DNA of 64,000 nt. It comes from Bradyrhizobium sp. 164. Lineage in GTDB: Bacteria > Pseudomonadota > Alphaproteobacteria > Rhizobiales > Xanthobacteraceae. Of the stretch, positions 16,741-26,685 are shown in pieces. The position numbers and the translations under genes are program-made. The DNA is taken from assembly GCF_023073715.1 (NCBI RefSeq), contig NZ_JADPKA010000097.1:186001-250000 (forward strand), given 5' to 3'. Position 1 is the first letter of the stretch. Each line of letters starts with the position of its first letter. The notes below the pieces were generated by a model. That model was not told where the DNA came from. It did not search any database and worked only from the letters and a program-made list of their open reading frames with translations.

Positions 16741-18315
16741 CTACGAATGCTGCGCCACGACGGCCGGTCGTGGCTGCTGCTGCGGCTGGATATCGACTGA
16801 CCAGAGATCGCGATTCTCGACGTCCTTCAAGGTCACTCTCATCACACCGCTGCGGCCGTCGATGTCGACCCGGCCGAAGAACTGCAAGCCGAAGCACGGC
16901 GCCAGATTCTCGCCCTGCGCAGCGCTACAGCCGTGCTGGTACATTGCGACCGGACCAAAGGTGTCATCGAGTTCGCCCGGGCCCCAGGTGCCGGCATGCA
17001 GCGGGCCGGAGACGAACTCCCAGAACGGATCGAAGTCCTGGAATTGCGCCTTGTTAGGATCGTAGTAGTGCGCGGCGGTGTAGTGCATATCGGCAGTGAG
17101 CCAGACGATGTTGCGGATTCCGGCGCGCTTGATGAACGCCAGCAGATTGGCGATCTCGTGCTCACGCCGGTCGGGCGGCCCACTGCCGAGCGCAACGGCG
17201 TCCAGGCTGATCAGGCCGATCGGCAAATCGGCCGCAATCACCTTCCAGATCGCGCGTGAGGCAGCGAGCTCGCGCTTCAACCAGGCGAGCTGCTCGGTGC
17301 CGAGGATCCAGCCGCGATGGTCGCTTCCCTTATTCCAGGTGCCATCGCGATAACTCCGCATGTCGATCATGAAAACGTCGAGCAGCGGGCCGTAAGCGAT
17401 CTTGCGACAGACCCGACCCTGCCGCGCGCCAACGTCGCGGATCGGCATGAAATCGAAGAACGCGCGGCGGGCGCGCGCGACCAAGAGCGGCGTGCCGTCG
17501 TGCTCGTAACCGGCGGCGTCGTAGCTGCCGGTCGGCGACCAGTCGTTGGTGACCTCGTGATCGTCCCACTGCGCGAACATCGGCACCTCGGCATGGAAGG
17601 CGCGAAAGTGTTCGTCGAGGTGGTTGTATTTGTAATTGCCGCGGAACTGCGCCAGCGTGTGCGCGACCTCGGATTTTTCCTCGGTGACGATGTTGCGCCA
17701 AATTTCGCCGTTCGGCAGGTTTTGTTCGGCAGGAATGGTGCAGTCCGCATAGATGTGGTCGCCGGAGTGGATGAAGAAATCCGGGCGGTTGTCGAGCATG
17801 GTGCGATAGCTGCGATATCCGCCACGCGAGACGTCGATGCCCCAGCCCTGCCCCGCGGTGTCGCCGGACCACAGGAACGAGATCGACTGGCCCGCGGCCG
17901 GCGCGGTGCGAAAATGGCCGACGCGGCTTTCGCCGGCAATCCCGGTCGCGATGTCGTCGAAGCGGACGCGATAGAAGATGTCCTGCCCGGGAGGCAGATC
18001 CTTCAGCAGCAGTTTTGAGGTGAAATCGGCCTCGGGCAGCGCATCGCCGGAGGCCAACGCGACGATCGCCTTGAAGCTCTCGAGGGTCGAGCACTCCACC
18101 TGCATCCGCGCCGCTCGGTCGGCGCGCGCCCAGATCACGGCGGAGCCGCCAGAGACATCGCCGGACTGGATGCCGCTCGTGATCTGCGGACGGTCGGCAG
18201 CGCGACTGAGATGCGGCTTTGCGAGCGTCCCAAGCGAGGCGACGGCGAGACTGGAGGTTGAATGGACCAAAAATTGCCGCCGGGTCCAGGCCCGCGCGGC
18301 GCGGAGCGTTGCCAT
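16741..18315 (-). CDS. phoD: Alkaline phosphatase D family, Tat-exported
   Basis: A 524-residue phosphodiesterase/phosphatase of the PhoD family, acting outside the inner membrane on phosphate esters. A twin-arginine signal is seen at residues 12-18 (RRQFLVH) with a following hydrophobic stretch. Metal-binding blocks are present: WSGDTAGQG, IHSGDHIYADC, AQWDDHEVTNDW and WLTADMHYTAAHYY. Length fits the family. No Pho box was found by eye upstream, so phosphate control is not shown. Confidence 0.88.
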   Translation of the reverse strand: MATLRAARAWTRRQFLVHSTSSLAVASLGTLAKPHLSRAADRPQITSGIQSGDVSGGSAVIWARADRAARMQVECSTLESFKAIVALASGDALPEADFTSKLLLKDLPPGQDIFYRVRFDDIATGIAGESRVGHFRTAPAAGQSISFLWSGDTAGQGWGIDVSRGGYRSYRTMLDNRPDFFIHSGDHIYADCTIPAEQNLPNGEIWRNIVTEEKSEVAHTLAQFRGNYKYNHLDEHFRAFHAEVPMFAQWDDHEVTNDWSPTGSYDAAGYEHDGTPLLVARARRAFFDFMPIRDVGARQGRVCRKIAYGPLLDVFMIDMRSYRDGTWNKGSDHRGWILGTEQLAWLKRELAASRAIWKVIAADLPIGLISLDAVALGSGPPDRREHEIANLLAFIKRAGIRNIVWLTADMHYTAAHYYDPNKAQFQDFDPFWEFVSGPLHAGTWGPGELDDTFGPVAMYQHGCSAAQGENLAPCFGLQFFGRVDIDGRSGVMRVTLKDVENRDLWSVDIQPQQQPRPAVVAQHS

Positions 18316-18505
18316 TCAGGAAACCTTCGTCGAATCGCAACGAAAGGTGCCTGCGCTCCTTGACTCTATCCTGACGGTTTCTTGACTTCGCGCCTACGAT
18401 TTTGCGACGCGCGCATGACGGTTTCGACTGGCAAGCGTAACCACGGTGCAGATGCGCTTCCTCGCCCGCTTGCGGAGGCGAGGTGAAGAGGCAGCAGCGC
18501 TGCGG

Positions 18506-18925
18506 CTAACGCTTCCAGTTGCAGATGCCGCCGGAGCGGCACGGCCAGGTCTGGATGCGCGTGTCCCTTGCCTGCGCGTCCAGCGGATTGCCGTGGCGAT
18601 GTGAGAGTTTGGTGCGCGCCGTACCGCGCGGCTGGGCGCTCCGGGCATGCCCGACCTTGGGCTCGGCCACGTGCACGCGTTCGGCGGCAACCTTCTTCGG
18701 CACGTCCATCGGCTCGGCGCGCGCCTGCGCCTCGTTGCCGCCGCGTGCCTCCAAAGCGACCGGCGCGAACTGCGTCTCCGGGCCAAGCCGCTTCGGCGAC
18801 AGTACGGCCTTGGACAGATCGAGACCCAGATATTCGTCAGGCTTGTAGCCGTCAGCATGCGCGAGGTCCGCCCCTGCGAGCACGAGCGCCACGGCAATTG
18901 CAAAGGGAACGCTTTTCAGGACCAC
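18506..18925 (-). CDS. Exported hypothetical protein
   Basis: A 139-residue protein with a signal peptide (hydrophobic FAIAVALVLAGADLAHA) and a mature part rich in Arg, Pro and Ala. I recognise no domain. AGGAGG at 18931-18936 lies directly on the first possible GTG (18931) but five bases before the next GTG at 18925, so 18925 is taken as the start. A hairpin CCTCGCC/GGCGAGG about 25 bases after the stop may end the transcript. Confidence 0.6.
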   Translation of the reverse strand: MVLKSVPFAIAVALVLAGADLAHADGYKPDEYLGLDLSKAVLSPKRLGPETQFAPVALEARGGNEAQARAEPMDVPKKVAAERVHVAEPKVGHARSAQPRGTARTKLSHRHGNPLDAQARDTRIQTWPCRSGGICNWKR

Positions 18926-19029
18926 GAGCACCTCCTGAAATTGATGAAGGGGTAATTTAGCCCTATTTAGGAGGCGCCACGCGCAATTCCAGCGGCCAAT
19001 TGCCGCCGTGGTTAAGAAGTTTGGCGGAG

Positions 19030-20031
19030 TCAGGCGACTTTTCGCGTCGTCTCCGTCCCATCCAGGAACCCCATCAGGCGGCTGCGGATGATGGTTTCCG
19101 CCTCACTCATGATGCGGTCGACGAGCTCCTTGCAGGAGGGAATGTCGTGGATGAGGCCTGCGACCATGCCGCAGCTCCAGGCGCCCGCGTCCATCTGACC
19201 ATCCAGCATGATCCTGGGATAGACACCCGCGACCTGGTCGTGAATGTCGTCGATGGTGAGCTTGGTGCCCTTCTCGCGCTCGATCTCGAGCAGGCGATCG
19301 ACATTGGCGTTCTTCAGGACGCGCTCGGTATTGCGCAGCGCCCGCATGATCAGGCGGGTGTCGAGTTCGGTGGCGGCGACCAGCGCGTTCTTGACGTTCT
19401 GATGCACCGGCGCTTCCTTGGTGGCGATGAAGCGCGTGCCCATGTTCATGCCGGCTGCGCCGAGTGATAACGCCGCGACCAGGCTGCGCCCGTCGGCCAT
19501 GCCGCCAGAGGCGACGAAGGGAATCTTCAACTCTTCCGCCGCGCGCGGCAGCAGGATCATGTTGGGAATGTCGTCCTCGCCGGGATGGCCGCCGCATTCA
19601 AAGCCGTCGACGCTGACGGCGTCGCAGCCGATCCGCTCCGCCTTCAGGGAGTGGCGCACCGAGGTGCATTTGTGGATGACCTTGATGCCGGCCGCCTTCA
19701 GCGCCGGCATGTATGCTTCCGGGCTGCGGCCCGCGGTCTCCACTGCTTTGATGCCACCTTCGACGATGGCCGCGATGTATTCCGGATAAGGCGGCGCCGA
19801 GAAGGTCGGCAGGAAGGTGAGATTCACACCGAACGGCTTGTCCGTCATGTCGCGGCAGCGCGCGATCTCCTTGGCCAGCAGCTCGGGCGTCTTCTGCGTG
19901 AGCCCGGTGATGATGCCGAGCCCGCCGGCATTGGAGACGGCGGCGGCCAGCTCGGCAAAGCCGACGAAATGCATGCCGCCCTGGATGATCGGGTGCTCGA
20001 TGCCGAACAGTTCGGTGATCGCGGTCTTCAC
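19030..20031 (-). CDS. Nitronate monooxygenase (2-nitropropane dioxygenase family)
   Basis: A 333-residue FMN-dependent TIM-barrel enzyme. The family signature is intact: PIIQGGMHFVGFAELAAAVSNAGGLG at the N-terminus, DGFECGGHPGEDD for FMN and substrate, VASGGMADGRSLVAAL and GAAGMNMGTRF. These enzymes oxidise nitronates; some relatives are enoyl reductases, but the ECGGH motif favours the nitronate group. Confidence 0.88.
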   Translation of the reverse strand: MKTAITELFGIEHPIIQGGMHFVGFAELAAAVSNAGGLGIITGLTQKTPELLAKEIARCRDMTDKPFGVNLTFLPTFSAPPYPEYIAAIVEGGIKAVETAGRSPEAYMPALKAAGIKVIHKCTSVRHSLKAERIGCDAVSVDGFECGGHPGEDDIPNMILLPRAAEELKIPFVASGGMADGRSLVAALSLGAAGMNMGTRFIATKEAPVHQNVKNALVAATELDTRLIMRALRNTERVLKNANVDRLLEIEREKGTKLTIDDIHDQVAGVYPRIMLDGQMDAGAWSCGMVAGLIHDIPSCKELVDRIMSEAETIIRSRLMGFLDGTETTRKVA

Positions 20032-20129
20032 GTCAGTTTCCTCCCAGGGCTTTGCTTGATGTCAGGTTCAGTCTAGCCGCAGTCTCGTGCCGCGGTCACC
20101 CTTTCTCTCTGAACGGGGCGGAGAGCCCG

Positions 20130-21748
20130 TCAGTGCCCCCGCGCCGGCGCGCGCAAATCGATCCTGCGGAGCACGGCTGCGGTGGGGATCATCAGCAGGG
20201 CGACAATGGCAAGCGTCCAGAACACGTCGATATAGGCGAGGAGGTCGATCTGCTGCTGCAAGGTTTTGCCGACCCATGCGACCGCCTGCGACGCGGCATC
20301 GCTTGCATTGGAGCCCTGCGCTTGGAAGTAACGCGTCATGGCGTCGATGGTCTGCTGGTAGCCGAGATCGGACGGCGCGGCATGCTCGATCAGGCGGCTC
20401 TGGTGGAATTGCTGGCGCTGCGCCAGAATGGTCTGCGCCAGCGCGACACCCATGGAGCCGCCGATATTGCGGGCGACATTGATCAGCGCCGAGGCCTGGT
20501 TGGTCCTGTCCGGCGGGATGCCGTCATAGGAGGCGGTCGTCACCGGCAGGAACAGGAAGGGGAGACCGAGCGCAAGGAAGATGCGCGACAGCGCAGCGTA
20601 GCCGTAGGTGATGTCGCCGGTCAGCCCGGTGAGATGCCACATCGAGAACGCGACGATGGCGGCACCACACATGATGAGATATTTCGGCTGCACGATGCCG
20701 ACGAGGCGGCCGACCACCGGCATCAGCACCAGCGTCGCGACGCCACCGGGCGACAACGCGAGACCGGCCAGCATCGCGGTGTAGTTCAGCTCGGTCTGGA
20801 GCAGCTGCGGCAGGAGCTGCGTCGTCGAGATCAGCACCGCGCCGGTGCCGAGCATGACGAGGAAGCAGGCGGCGAACTGACGCCGGCCAAGCAGGCGAAG
20901 GTCGACGATGGGCTGCTCCCGCGTCAGCTCCCAGGGAATGAGCGAGAGCAGCGAGACAGTCGCGAGCACCGCGAAGACGACGATCATGTTCGATCCGAAC
21001 CAGTCATTGCGTTGGCCTTCGTCGAGCACGAATTCGAGCGAGCCGAGCCCGATCGCGACGAGGGCGAAACCGACATAGTCGACACGCAGACCCTTGCTGA
21101 GCAGCTTCTCCCTCTCCTCCTCTGCGCCCGACGGCTCTTTGACCAGCGTGCCGACCAGGAACAACGACAGCAATCCCATGGGAACGTTGATCAGGAACAC
21201 CCAGTGCCAAGTATACGTATCGGTAATCCAGCCGCCGAGCGTCGGCCCGATCACTGGCGCGACCACGACGGCGACGCCGTAGATGGCAAAGGCCTGACCA
21301 CGCTTATGCGGTGGGAAGGAATCGGCGAGGATCGCCTGCTCGCTGGTCGCCATGCCGCCGCCACCAAGGCCTTGCAAGATCCGGAACAGTACAGCGATTG
21401 CAAATTCCAGGCGAAGCCGCACAGGAGCGACGCGATCGAGAACGTCGCGACGCACATCATGTAGAAGCGCTTGCGGCCGATCACGGTCGACAGCCAGCCC
21501 GAGATCGACAGCACGATGGCGTTGGCGACGAGATAGCTGGTGATGACGTAGGTGCTCTCGTCGATGCCGACCGCGAGCCCGCCGGCAATGTGGCGCAATG
21601 CGACGTTGGCGATGGTGGTGTCGAGCACCTCCATGAAGGTCGCGATCGAGACCACGAAGGCGATCAGATAGGGATTGTGCCCGCCCGCCGCCGACCGCTC
21701 CGGCGACCAACCGCCGGCGGCCGCGCCGCCTTGCGCGACGTCCGTCAT
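20130..21748 (-). pseudogene. emrB: EmrB/QacA-type MFS drug exporter, frameshifted
   Basis: The N-terminal part (start 21748, FMEVLDTTIANVALRHIAGG to LLCGFAWNLQSL) and the rest (FRILQGLGGGGMATSEQA through GWITDTYTWHWVFLINVP to the C-terminus near 20130) are in different frames. They join at about 21389-21392, where the spacing fits loss of one base in the codons between LQSL and LFRILQG. Otherwise the 14-TM DHA2 layout is whole. It overlaps emrA by four bases (ATGA), so the pair was translationally coupled. Either a recent loss of function or a sequencing error. Confidence 0.8.
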
Positions 21749-22899
21749 CGCACCCTGGTCCAGGGCACGACCGACATGCCCGGTCCGACCGGCAGATCGG
21801 GCGGCCAGTTGTCGACCACGATCTTTACCGGCACACGCTGCACCACCTTGACGTAGTTGCCGGTGGCATTCTCCGCCGGCAGCAGGCTGAACGCGGTGCC
21901 CGAACCCGGTTGCACCGAATCGACGTGGCCGGTCAGCTTGCGGCCGGGATAGGCATCGATGCGTATCTCTACCGGCTGGCCCGGCCGCATGTCGTTGAGC
22001 TGGGTCTCTTTATAGTTGGCCACGATCCACACCTGGTCGGGCACGAACATCATCAGGCTCTGCCCGGCGGTGACGAATGTGCCCTTCGCGCCGGAGAGCT
22101 TGACGACGCGACCGGACTGCGCCGCAACGACGCTGGTATATTGCAGGTTCAGCTTGGCCTGATCGAGCTGCGCCTGCGATTGCCCGAGCTGCGCCTTGGC
22201 GCCTTCGAGCTGCGCTTGTAGCGATTTGATGCTCAGTTGCGCGGCCGTCACCGCGGTCTTGGCGCGCTCGGTGTTGGCCTGCTGCGCCTGAAGGTCGGAA
22301 CGGGTCTGTTGCTGGCGCTGCACGGTTCCGGCTCCCTTTTCGGCCAGATCCTGGGCGCGCGCGAATTCTTCCTGCGAGAACTGGAGTTGCGCCTGAGCCT
22401 GTTCGAGCTGCGCCTGGGCCTGCTTGATCTGCTCCTGCTGGGAGTCGATTTGCGCCCCGACATTGGCGATGTTCGCTTTGGCCGCCGCGACCTGCGCATT
22501 GGTTTGATCGATGGCGATGCGATAGTCGCGCTCGTCGAGCTTGGCGAGAAGGTCGCCGGCATTGACGTGCTGGTTGTCTGTGACCGGGATGTCGGTCACG
22601 TAACCGCCGACCTTCGAAGCCACCGAAAAACTGCGCGAGGCGACGAAAGCGTCGTCGGTGGACTCGTAATGGCGGACCTCAAGCCAGCAGAGCAGACCGC
22701 CGACGAGCGCCGCGATCAGCACGATGGCGCCGACAGTTGCTAACAGCCAATGCTGGCGAAGCCTCGGGCGCAACGGCGGCGCCGGTTCGCCCGACTGCTC
22801 TTTGACGTCGCGGGATCGATCAGGATTCGTTCTCGGAGCTTCTTTCGTCCGCTGCGGCTGCTCCGCGGACGGCCGACGCTCCCGGGTTTGAGCATCCAC
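21745..22899 (-). CDS. emrA: HlyD-family periplasmic adaptor EmrA
   Basis: A membrane-fusion protein of about 384 residues that links the inner-membrane exporter EmrB to an outer-membrane channel. Features in order: a charged N-terminal tail, one membrane segment (LATVGAIVLIAALVGGLLCW), the lipoyl half-motif TDDAFVASRSFSVASKVGG, a long Gln/Ala-rich coiled-coil hairpin (about residues 140-230), and the beta-barrel region with NYKETQLNDMRPGQPVEIRIDAYPG. GTG at 22899 follows AAAAGG by eight bases; GTG at 22908 lies on that site. A possible EcfG-like motif lies at 22991-22967. Confidence 0.85.
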   Translation of the reverse strand: MDAQTRERRPSAEQPQRTKEAPRTNPDRSRDVKEQSGEPAPPLRPRLRQHWLLATVGAIVLIAALVGGLLCWLEVRHYESTDDAFVASRSFSVASKVGGYVTDIPVTDNQHVNAGDLLAKLDERDYRIAIDQTNAQVAAAKANIANVGAQIDSQQEQIKQAQAQLEQAQAQLQFSQEEFARAQDLAEKGAGTVQRQQQTRSDLQAQQANTERAKTAVTAAQLSIKSLQAQLEGAKAQLGQSQAQLDQAKLNLQYTSVVAAQSGRVVKLSGAKGTFVTAGQSLMMFVPDQVWIVANYKETQLNDMRPGQPVEIRIDAYPGRKLTGHVDSVQPGSGTAFSLLPAENATGNYVKVVQRVPVKIVVDNWPPDLPVGPGMSVVPWTRVR

Positions 22900-23090
22900 G
22901 CTGACCACCTTTTGTCGGGACTACCGGCCGCAAGCCAATTGAGCCAAGCTTGCGCGCCGGCAGCCCAACCGCAGCGCCGAAGCATGGTTCCGACTTGCTG
23001 GAGCACCGCTGTCATTCGTGAATGCGGTGCTCAGAAAAAGCGCAGCACCGCCGCGCTGCGCTTCTCGATCGCTCTTACGGAAAGTGGACG

Positions 23091-23249
23091 TTAGTGCGTC
23101 TTGGTCTCGTGCCATTTCTCGAGGTCGGGCTTTACTTTGTCCGATCCCTGCTCTTTTTCCGGATTGCCCTTCCAAGGCTTGTCCGTCTGCCTGTGCGAAC
23201 CCCAGTCGTTCTGAGTCCGGGGATCATCGGTCGGCCGTTCCTTACTCAT
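23091..23249 (-). CDS. Small hydrophilic hypothetical protein
   Basis: A 52-residue frame starting MSKERPTDDPRTQNDWG and ending LEKWHETKTH. It is strongly charged, has no hydrophobic segment and shows coding-like composition. It begins 14 bases after the PRC-barrel gene on the same strand, so the two form an operon under the EcfG-like promoter at 23669-23694. Family unknown to me. Confidence 0.6.
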   Translation of the reverse strand: MSKERPTDDPRTQNDWGSHRQTDKPWKGNPEKEQGSDKVKPDLEKWHETKTH

Positions 23250-23263
23250 CGCATCGTCCTTTG

Positions 23264-23638
23264 TTACGCGAAGGGGACGCCGTAATAGGCATTGATACCG
23301 CGTACGGCAGCGTCATCACCCCAGTTCCACTCAGCCTTCTCACCATATTTCGGAGCGCCTTCCAGATCCTTCGCGGTAATCGCGGTAACATAGCCGCCAA
23401 GCTCGGTGTCGTATTTCAGGGACTGCCAGGGCAACGGGTAATGATCATTGCCGAGGCCGAGAAATCCGCCGAAGCCAAGCACTGCGTAAGAGACCTTGCC
23501 GCTGATCTTGTCGATCATGACGCGTTCGATTGAACCGATCCGGTTTCGATCGGCCCCATAGACCGATGTTCCTTCGACCTTGTCGCTTCCGATCAGCCGG
23601 CCCATCTCGTTTTGGTCCAGTTCACCCTGATTCAGCAT
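23264..23638 (-). CDS. PRC-barrel domain protein
   Basis: A 124-residue protein made of one PRC-barrel (about residues 14-95: GRLIGSDKVEGTSVYGADR, GSIERVMIDKISGKVSYAVLGFGGFLGLGNDHYPLPW). PRC-barrels occur in photosynthetic reaction centres, RimM and many stress proteins; this stand-alone kind is of unknown role. Start 23638 has GGAG eight bases before it; the frame to 23659 lacks one. First gene of a two-gene unit. Confidence 0.82.
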   Translation of the reverse strand: MLNQGELDQNEMGRLIGSDKVEGTSVYGADRNRIGSIERVMIDKISGKVSYAVLGFGGFLGLGNDHYPLPWQSLKYDTELGGYVTAITAKDLEGAPKYGEKAEWNWGDDAAVRGINAYYGVPFA

Positions 23639-23668
23639 CGTAATTCTCCACTCAGCCATTTGTGAATC

Positions 23669-23694
23669 AACGGCGCGAGGTCAGCGATCGTTCC
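23669..23694 (-). promoter_or_regulatory. EcfG-type general stress promoter
   Basis: GGAAC-N17-CGTT on the minus strand, an exact match to the alphaproteobacterial EcfG consensus, 31 bases before the PRC-barrel start. Confidence 0.6.
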
Positions 23695-23782
23695 GACGCG
23701 GTTCCGCAAGAGCCAAGGAACATCGCCGAAAACAACAGGTTCTCTGAGTCTAACCAGGTCCGAACCGAGAGAGCCGCCCCTA

Positions 23783-25570
23783 ATGTCTCAGACCGTCTCA
23801 GACTTCATCGTTCAGCGCCTGCATCAATGGGGCGTGCGTCACATCTTCGGTTACCCCGGAGACGGCATTAACGGCGTGTTCGGCGCCATGAACCGGGCTG
23901 AAGGCAGGATCGGCTTCGTGCAGGCGCGGCACGAGGAGATGGCGGCATTCATGGCGACCGCCTACGCGAAATTCTCGGGCCAGCTCGGCGTCTGTATCGC
24001 GACCTCGGGGCCCGGCGCTTCGCACCTCGTCACTGGCCTCTACGATGCACTGCTGGATCACCAGCCGGTGCTCGCCATCGTCGGCCAGCAGGCGCGCAAT
24101 GCGCTGGGTGGGAGCTACCAGCAGGAACTTGACCTGGTGTCGATGTTCAAGGACGTCGCCGGCGCCTATGTCGCACAAGCCTCTTCGCCCGCGCAGGTCC
24201 GGCACTTGATCGATCGCGGCGTGCGGATCGCCCTGGCGAGACGAGTCCCGACCGCGATCATCCTGCCAAACGACATCCAGGAGGAGCCTTACGAGGACCC
24301 GCCCCGTGCGCACGGCACGTTGCATTCCGGCATCGGCTACAGCGCGCCCAGCATCACGCCGCGTGACGCTGATCTCGACCGCGCGGCGGACATCCTCAAT
24401 GCCGGCAATAAGGTTGCGATGCTCGTCGGGGCCGGCGCGCTTGGCGCCACCGATGAAGTCATCGCGGTCGCCGACCGGCTATCGGCCGGCTGCGCCAAGG
24501 CGCTGCTCGGCAAGGCCGCACTCCCCGACGACCTGCCATGGGTCACCGGCTCGATCGGCCTGCTCGGCACCGAGCCCAGCTACAACATGATGATGGAATG
24601 CGACACGCTGCTGATGATAGGCTCCGCCTTTCCTTACGCCGAATTCCTGCCCAAGGAAGGTGCGGCGCGCGGCGTGCAGATCGATATCGATGCGAGCATG
24701 ATGTCGATCCGCTTTCCGATGGAGGTCGGTCTCGTCGGCGATGCCGCCGACACATTGCGCGCGTTGCTGCCGCGGCTCGCGCCAAAGAGCGACGGCGCCT
24801 GGCGCAAGGCCATCGAGCAGGATGTCGCGACATGGTGGAAAACGCTGGACGACCGCGCGCATCAGCCCGCCGCGCCCGTCAATCCGCAGCTCGTTGCCTG
24901 GGAATTGTCTCCGCGCCTGCCCGACCGCGCCATCATCACCAGCGATTCCGGCTCCTGTGCCAACTGGTTTGCGCGCGACCTGAAGATGCGCCGCGGCATG
25001 ACCGCCTCGCTTTCCGGCGGCCTCGCCTCGATGGGTGCTGCGGTGCCTTACGCGCTCGCCGCCAAATATGCCCATCCGGACCGACCTGTGATCGCATTGG
25101 TCGGCGACGGCGCCATGCAGATGAACAACATGGCCGAGTTGATCACGGCCGCGAAATACTGGCGGTCTTGGCGAGATCCGCACTTCATCGTCTGCGTCTT
25201 CAATAACGAAGACCTCAACCAGGTCACTTGGGAGCAGCGCATCATCAACGGCGATCCCAAGTTCGAAGCCTCGCAGCGCATTCCTGACGTCTCCTATTCA
25301 CGCTTCGCTGAGCTGATCGGCCTGCGCGGCATCTTCGTCGACTGTCCCCAGCTGCTCGGCTCGGCCTGGGAGCAGGCGCTGGCGAGCGATATGCCTGTCG
25401 TCCTGGAAGTGAAAACCGATCCCGAGGTGCCGCCGCTGCCGCCGCACATCACCTTGCAGCAGGCGAAGAATTTCTCGCTCACCCTGATGAAGGGCGATCC
25501 GAACGAAAGCGGAATGATCAAGGGAGCTGCGCGGCAGGTGTTGGAATCGATTCTGCCCGGAAAGCAATGA
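23783..25570 (+). CDS. Thiamine pyrophosphate-dependent enzyme (acetolactate synthase/pyruvate oxidase-like)
   Basis: A 595-residue three-domain ThDP enzyme. The N-terminal Pyr domain has the catalytic Glu51 in QARHEEMAA, the central Rossmann domain covers about 190-330, and the PP domain has GDGAMQMNNMAE at 441-452 with VFNNEDLN closing the ThDP/Mg site. The FAD-binding signature expected of true acetolactate synthases is not obvious. I recall such proteins as thiamine pyrophosphate-requiring enzymes beside rhizobial stress genes; substrate unknown, a 2-oxo acid likely. Confidence 0.85.
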   Translation: MSQTVSDFIVQRLHQWGVRHIFGYPGDGINGVFGAMNRAEGRIGFVQARHEEMAAFMATAYAKFSGQLGVCIATSGPGASHLVTGLYDALLDHQPVLAIVGQQARNALGGSYQQELDLVSMFKDVAGAYVAQASSPAQVRHLIDRGVRIALARRVPTAIILPNDIQEEPYEDPPRAHGTLHSGIGYSAPSITPRDADLDRAADILNAGNKVAMLVGAGALGATDEVIAVADRLSAGCAKALLGKAALPDDLPWVTGSIGLLGTEPSYNMMMECDTLLMIGSAFPYAEFLPKEGAARGVQIDIDASMMSIRFPMEVGLVGDAADTLRALLPRLAPKSDGAWRKAIEQDVATWWKTLDDRAHQPAAPVNPQLVAWELSPRLPDRAIITSDSGSCANWFARDLKMRRGMTASLSGGLASMGAAVPYALAAKYAHPDRPVIALVGDGAMQMNNMAELITAAKYWRSWRDPHFIVCVFNNEDLNQVTWEQRIINGDPKFEASQRIPDVSYSRFAELIGLRGIFVDCPQLLGSAWEQALASDMPVVLEVKTDPEVPPLPPHITLQQAKNFSLTLMKGDPNESGMIKGAARQVLESILPGKQ

Positions 25571-25578
25571 GGTGAACC

Positions 25579-25806
25579 ATGAGTGACTTCCGCGATATTC
25601 AGCACGGCGTCAACGACCCGGTCGACGGCGTCGACGTGAAGTGGCATTTCAACGACAACCGGACACCGCATGAGCGGGCACAGCGTCATGCCGACGTGCG
25701 CGCCGACGCCACCGCCGCGCCGGCCGAGCCGTTTCTGCCCGAGCGGCTTCGGCGCAAGCCGACCGACCCCATCAACCCGCGCACCGGGCGTAATCCCACG
25801 GACTAG
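25579..25806 (+). CDS. Small hydrophilic hypothetical protein
   Basis: A 75-residue soluble protein (MSDFRDIQHGVNDPVDGVDV to RTGRNPTD), rich in Asp, Arg and Pro. It starts eight bases after the ThDP enzyme stop, so it is co-transcribed with it; GAGGTGAACC precedes the ATG. I do not know the family. Confidence 0.65.
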   Translation: MSDFRDIQHGVNDPVDGVDVKWHFNDNRTPHERAQRHADVRADATAAPAEPFLPERLRRKPTDPINPRTGRNPTD

Positions 25807-25812
25807 TCGTTA

Positions 25813-25837
25813 GGAACCTCGGCCCTCGCGGCGTGTT
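25813..25837 (+). promoter_or_regulatory. Possible EcfG-like promoter
   Basis: GGAAC-N16-TGTT, one base off the consensus -10, 55 bases before the DUF4142 gene. Weaker than the others in the set. Confidence 0.3.
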
Positions 25838-25891
25838 GATCGGCGCAACACGGCGCGGCAGGTGGCCGCGCGACAATTGGAGAGACGGACC

Positions 25892-26443
25892 ATGAAACGA
25901 ACCATCGTCGCCATTGCTTGCGTGCTTCTCGCAGGTCCCGCATTGGCCCAATCGCTGGGCGAGAAGACCGGCGTCAATTCGGCACTCGGCGTCGCGCCGG
26001 CAACCGCCGACTTCGTCAAGGAGGTCGCCATCAGCGACATGTTCGAGATCGAGTCGGGCAAGCTCGCTGAGCAGAAGGGCAATGCGCAGGAGAAATCGTT
26101 CGCCCAGCAGATGGTGACCGATCACACCAAGACCAGCAGCGAACTGAAGGGACTGGTCGGCAACGGCAAGGTCCAGGCGACGCTGCCGACGGCGCTCGAC
26201 AGTTCGCACCAAAGCAAGCTCGACAAGCTCAAGAGCGCGACCGGCAAGGACTTCAGTTCCGACTACAATTCCTACCAGGTCAGCGCCCATGAGGACGCCG
26301 TCTCCCTGTTCGAGCGGTATGCTAAGGGCGGCGATAATGCCGCGTTGAAGGATTGGGCCGGCAAGACGCTGCCGGCGCTCAAGCACCATCTCGACATGGC
26401 CAAGGAGCTCGGTAAGGCGCCGAGCGTCGGTCAGTCCAAGTAG
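25892..26443 (+). CDS. DUF4142 domain-containing exported protein
   Basis: A 183-residue protein with a signal peptide (cleavage after GPALA, residue 19) and a helical DUF4142 domain (FVKEVAISDMFEIESGKLA, EKSFAQQMVTDHTKTSSELK, and LPALKHHLDMAKEL at the end). Such ferritin-like-looking helical proteins are exported and of unknown role; they are often stress-induced. GGAGAGACGG before the ATG supports the start. A second, divergent protein with a similar C-terminal pattern is at 30001. Confidence 0.82.
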   Translation: MKRTIVAIACVLLAGPALAQSLGEKTGVNSALGVAPATADFVKEVAISDMFEIESGKLAEQKGNAQEKSFAQQMVTDHTKTSSELKGLVGNGKVQATLPTALDSSHQSKLDKLKSATGKDFSSDYNSYQVSAHEDAVSLFERYAKGGDNAALKDWAGKTLPALKHHLDMAKELGKAPSVGQSK

Positions 26444-26623
26444 GCAGCGGCCGAGGACGGCGGCTCCGCCGGCGTCCTCCTCGTCTGAGCCACGATGCCA
26501 TTCTCCGCACCTTGGGTCGCAAATGCGGAGATCCTCAGGGCGCAGCAAGACAACACTTCGATATCGCGCCGGCACATTGCCACGCCGCGAGCGGAACGCT
26601 CGCGGCGGCTTCGCTGGCTTCCG

Positions 26624-26677
26624 CAACGGCGGAAGGACGTACGTCCACAGCAACGGCGGAAGGACGTACGTCCACAG
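26624..26677. repeat. Perfect 27-bp tandem repeat, two copies
   Basis: Two exact head-to-tail copies (26624-26650 and 26651-26677). Each contains the palindrome GGACGTACGTCC. The unit is nine codons long, but the surrounding frame is not a real gene. Confidence 0.8.
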
Positions 26678-26685
26678 CTGAGCAC

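Noticed and set aside
26624..26677. CRISPR array
   Set aside because: Only two adjacent copies without spacers; no cas genes anywhere in the window.
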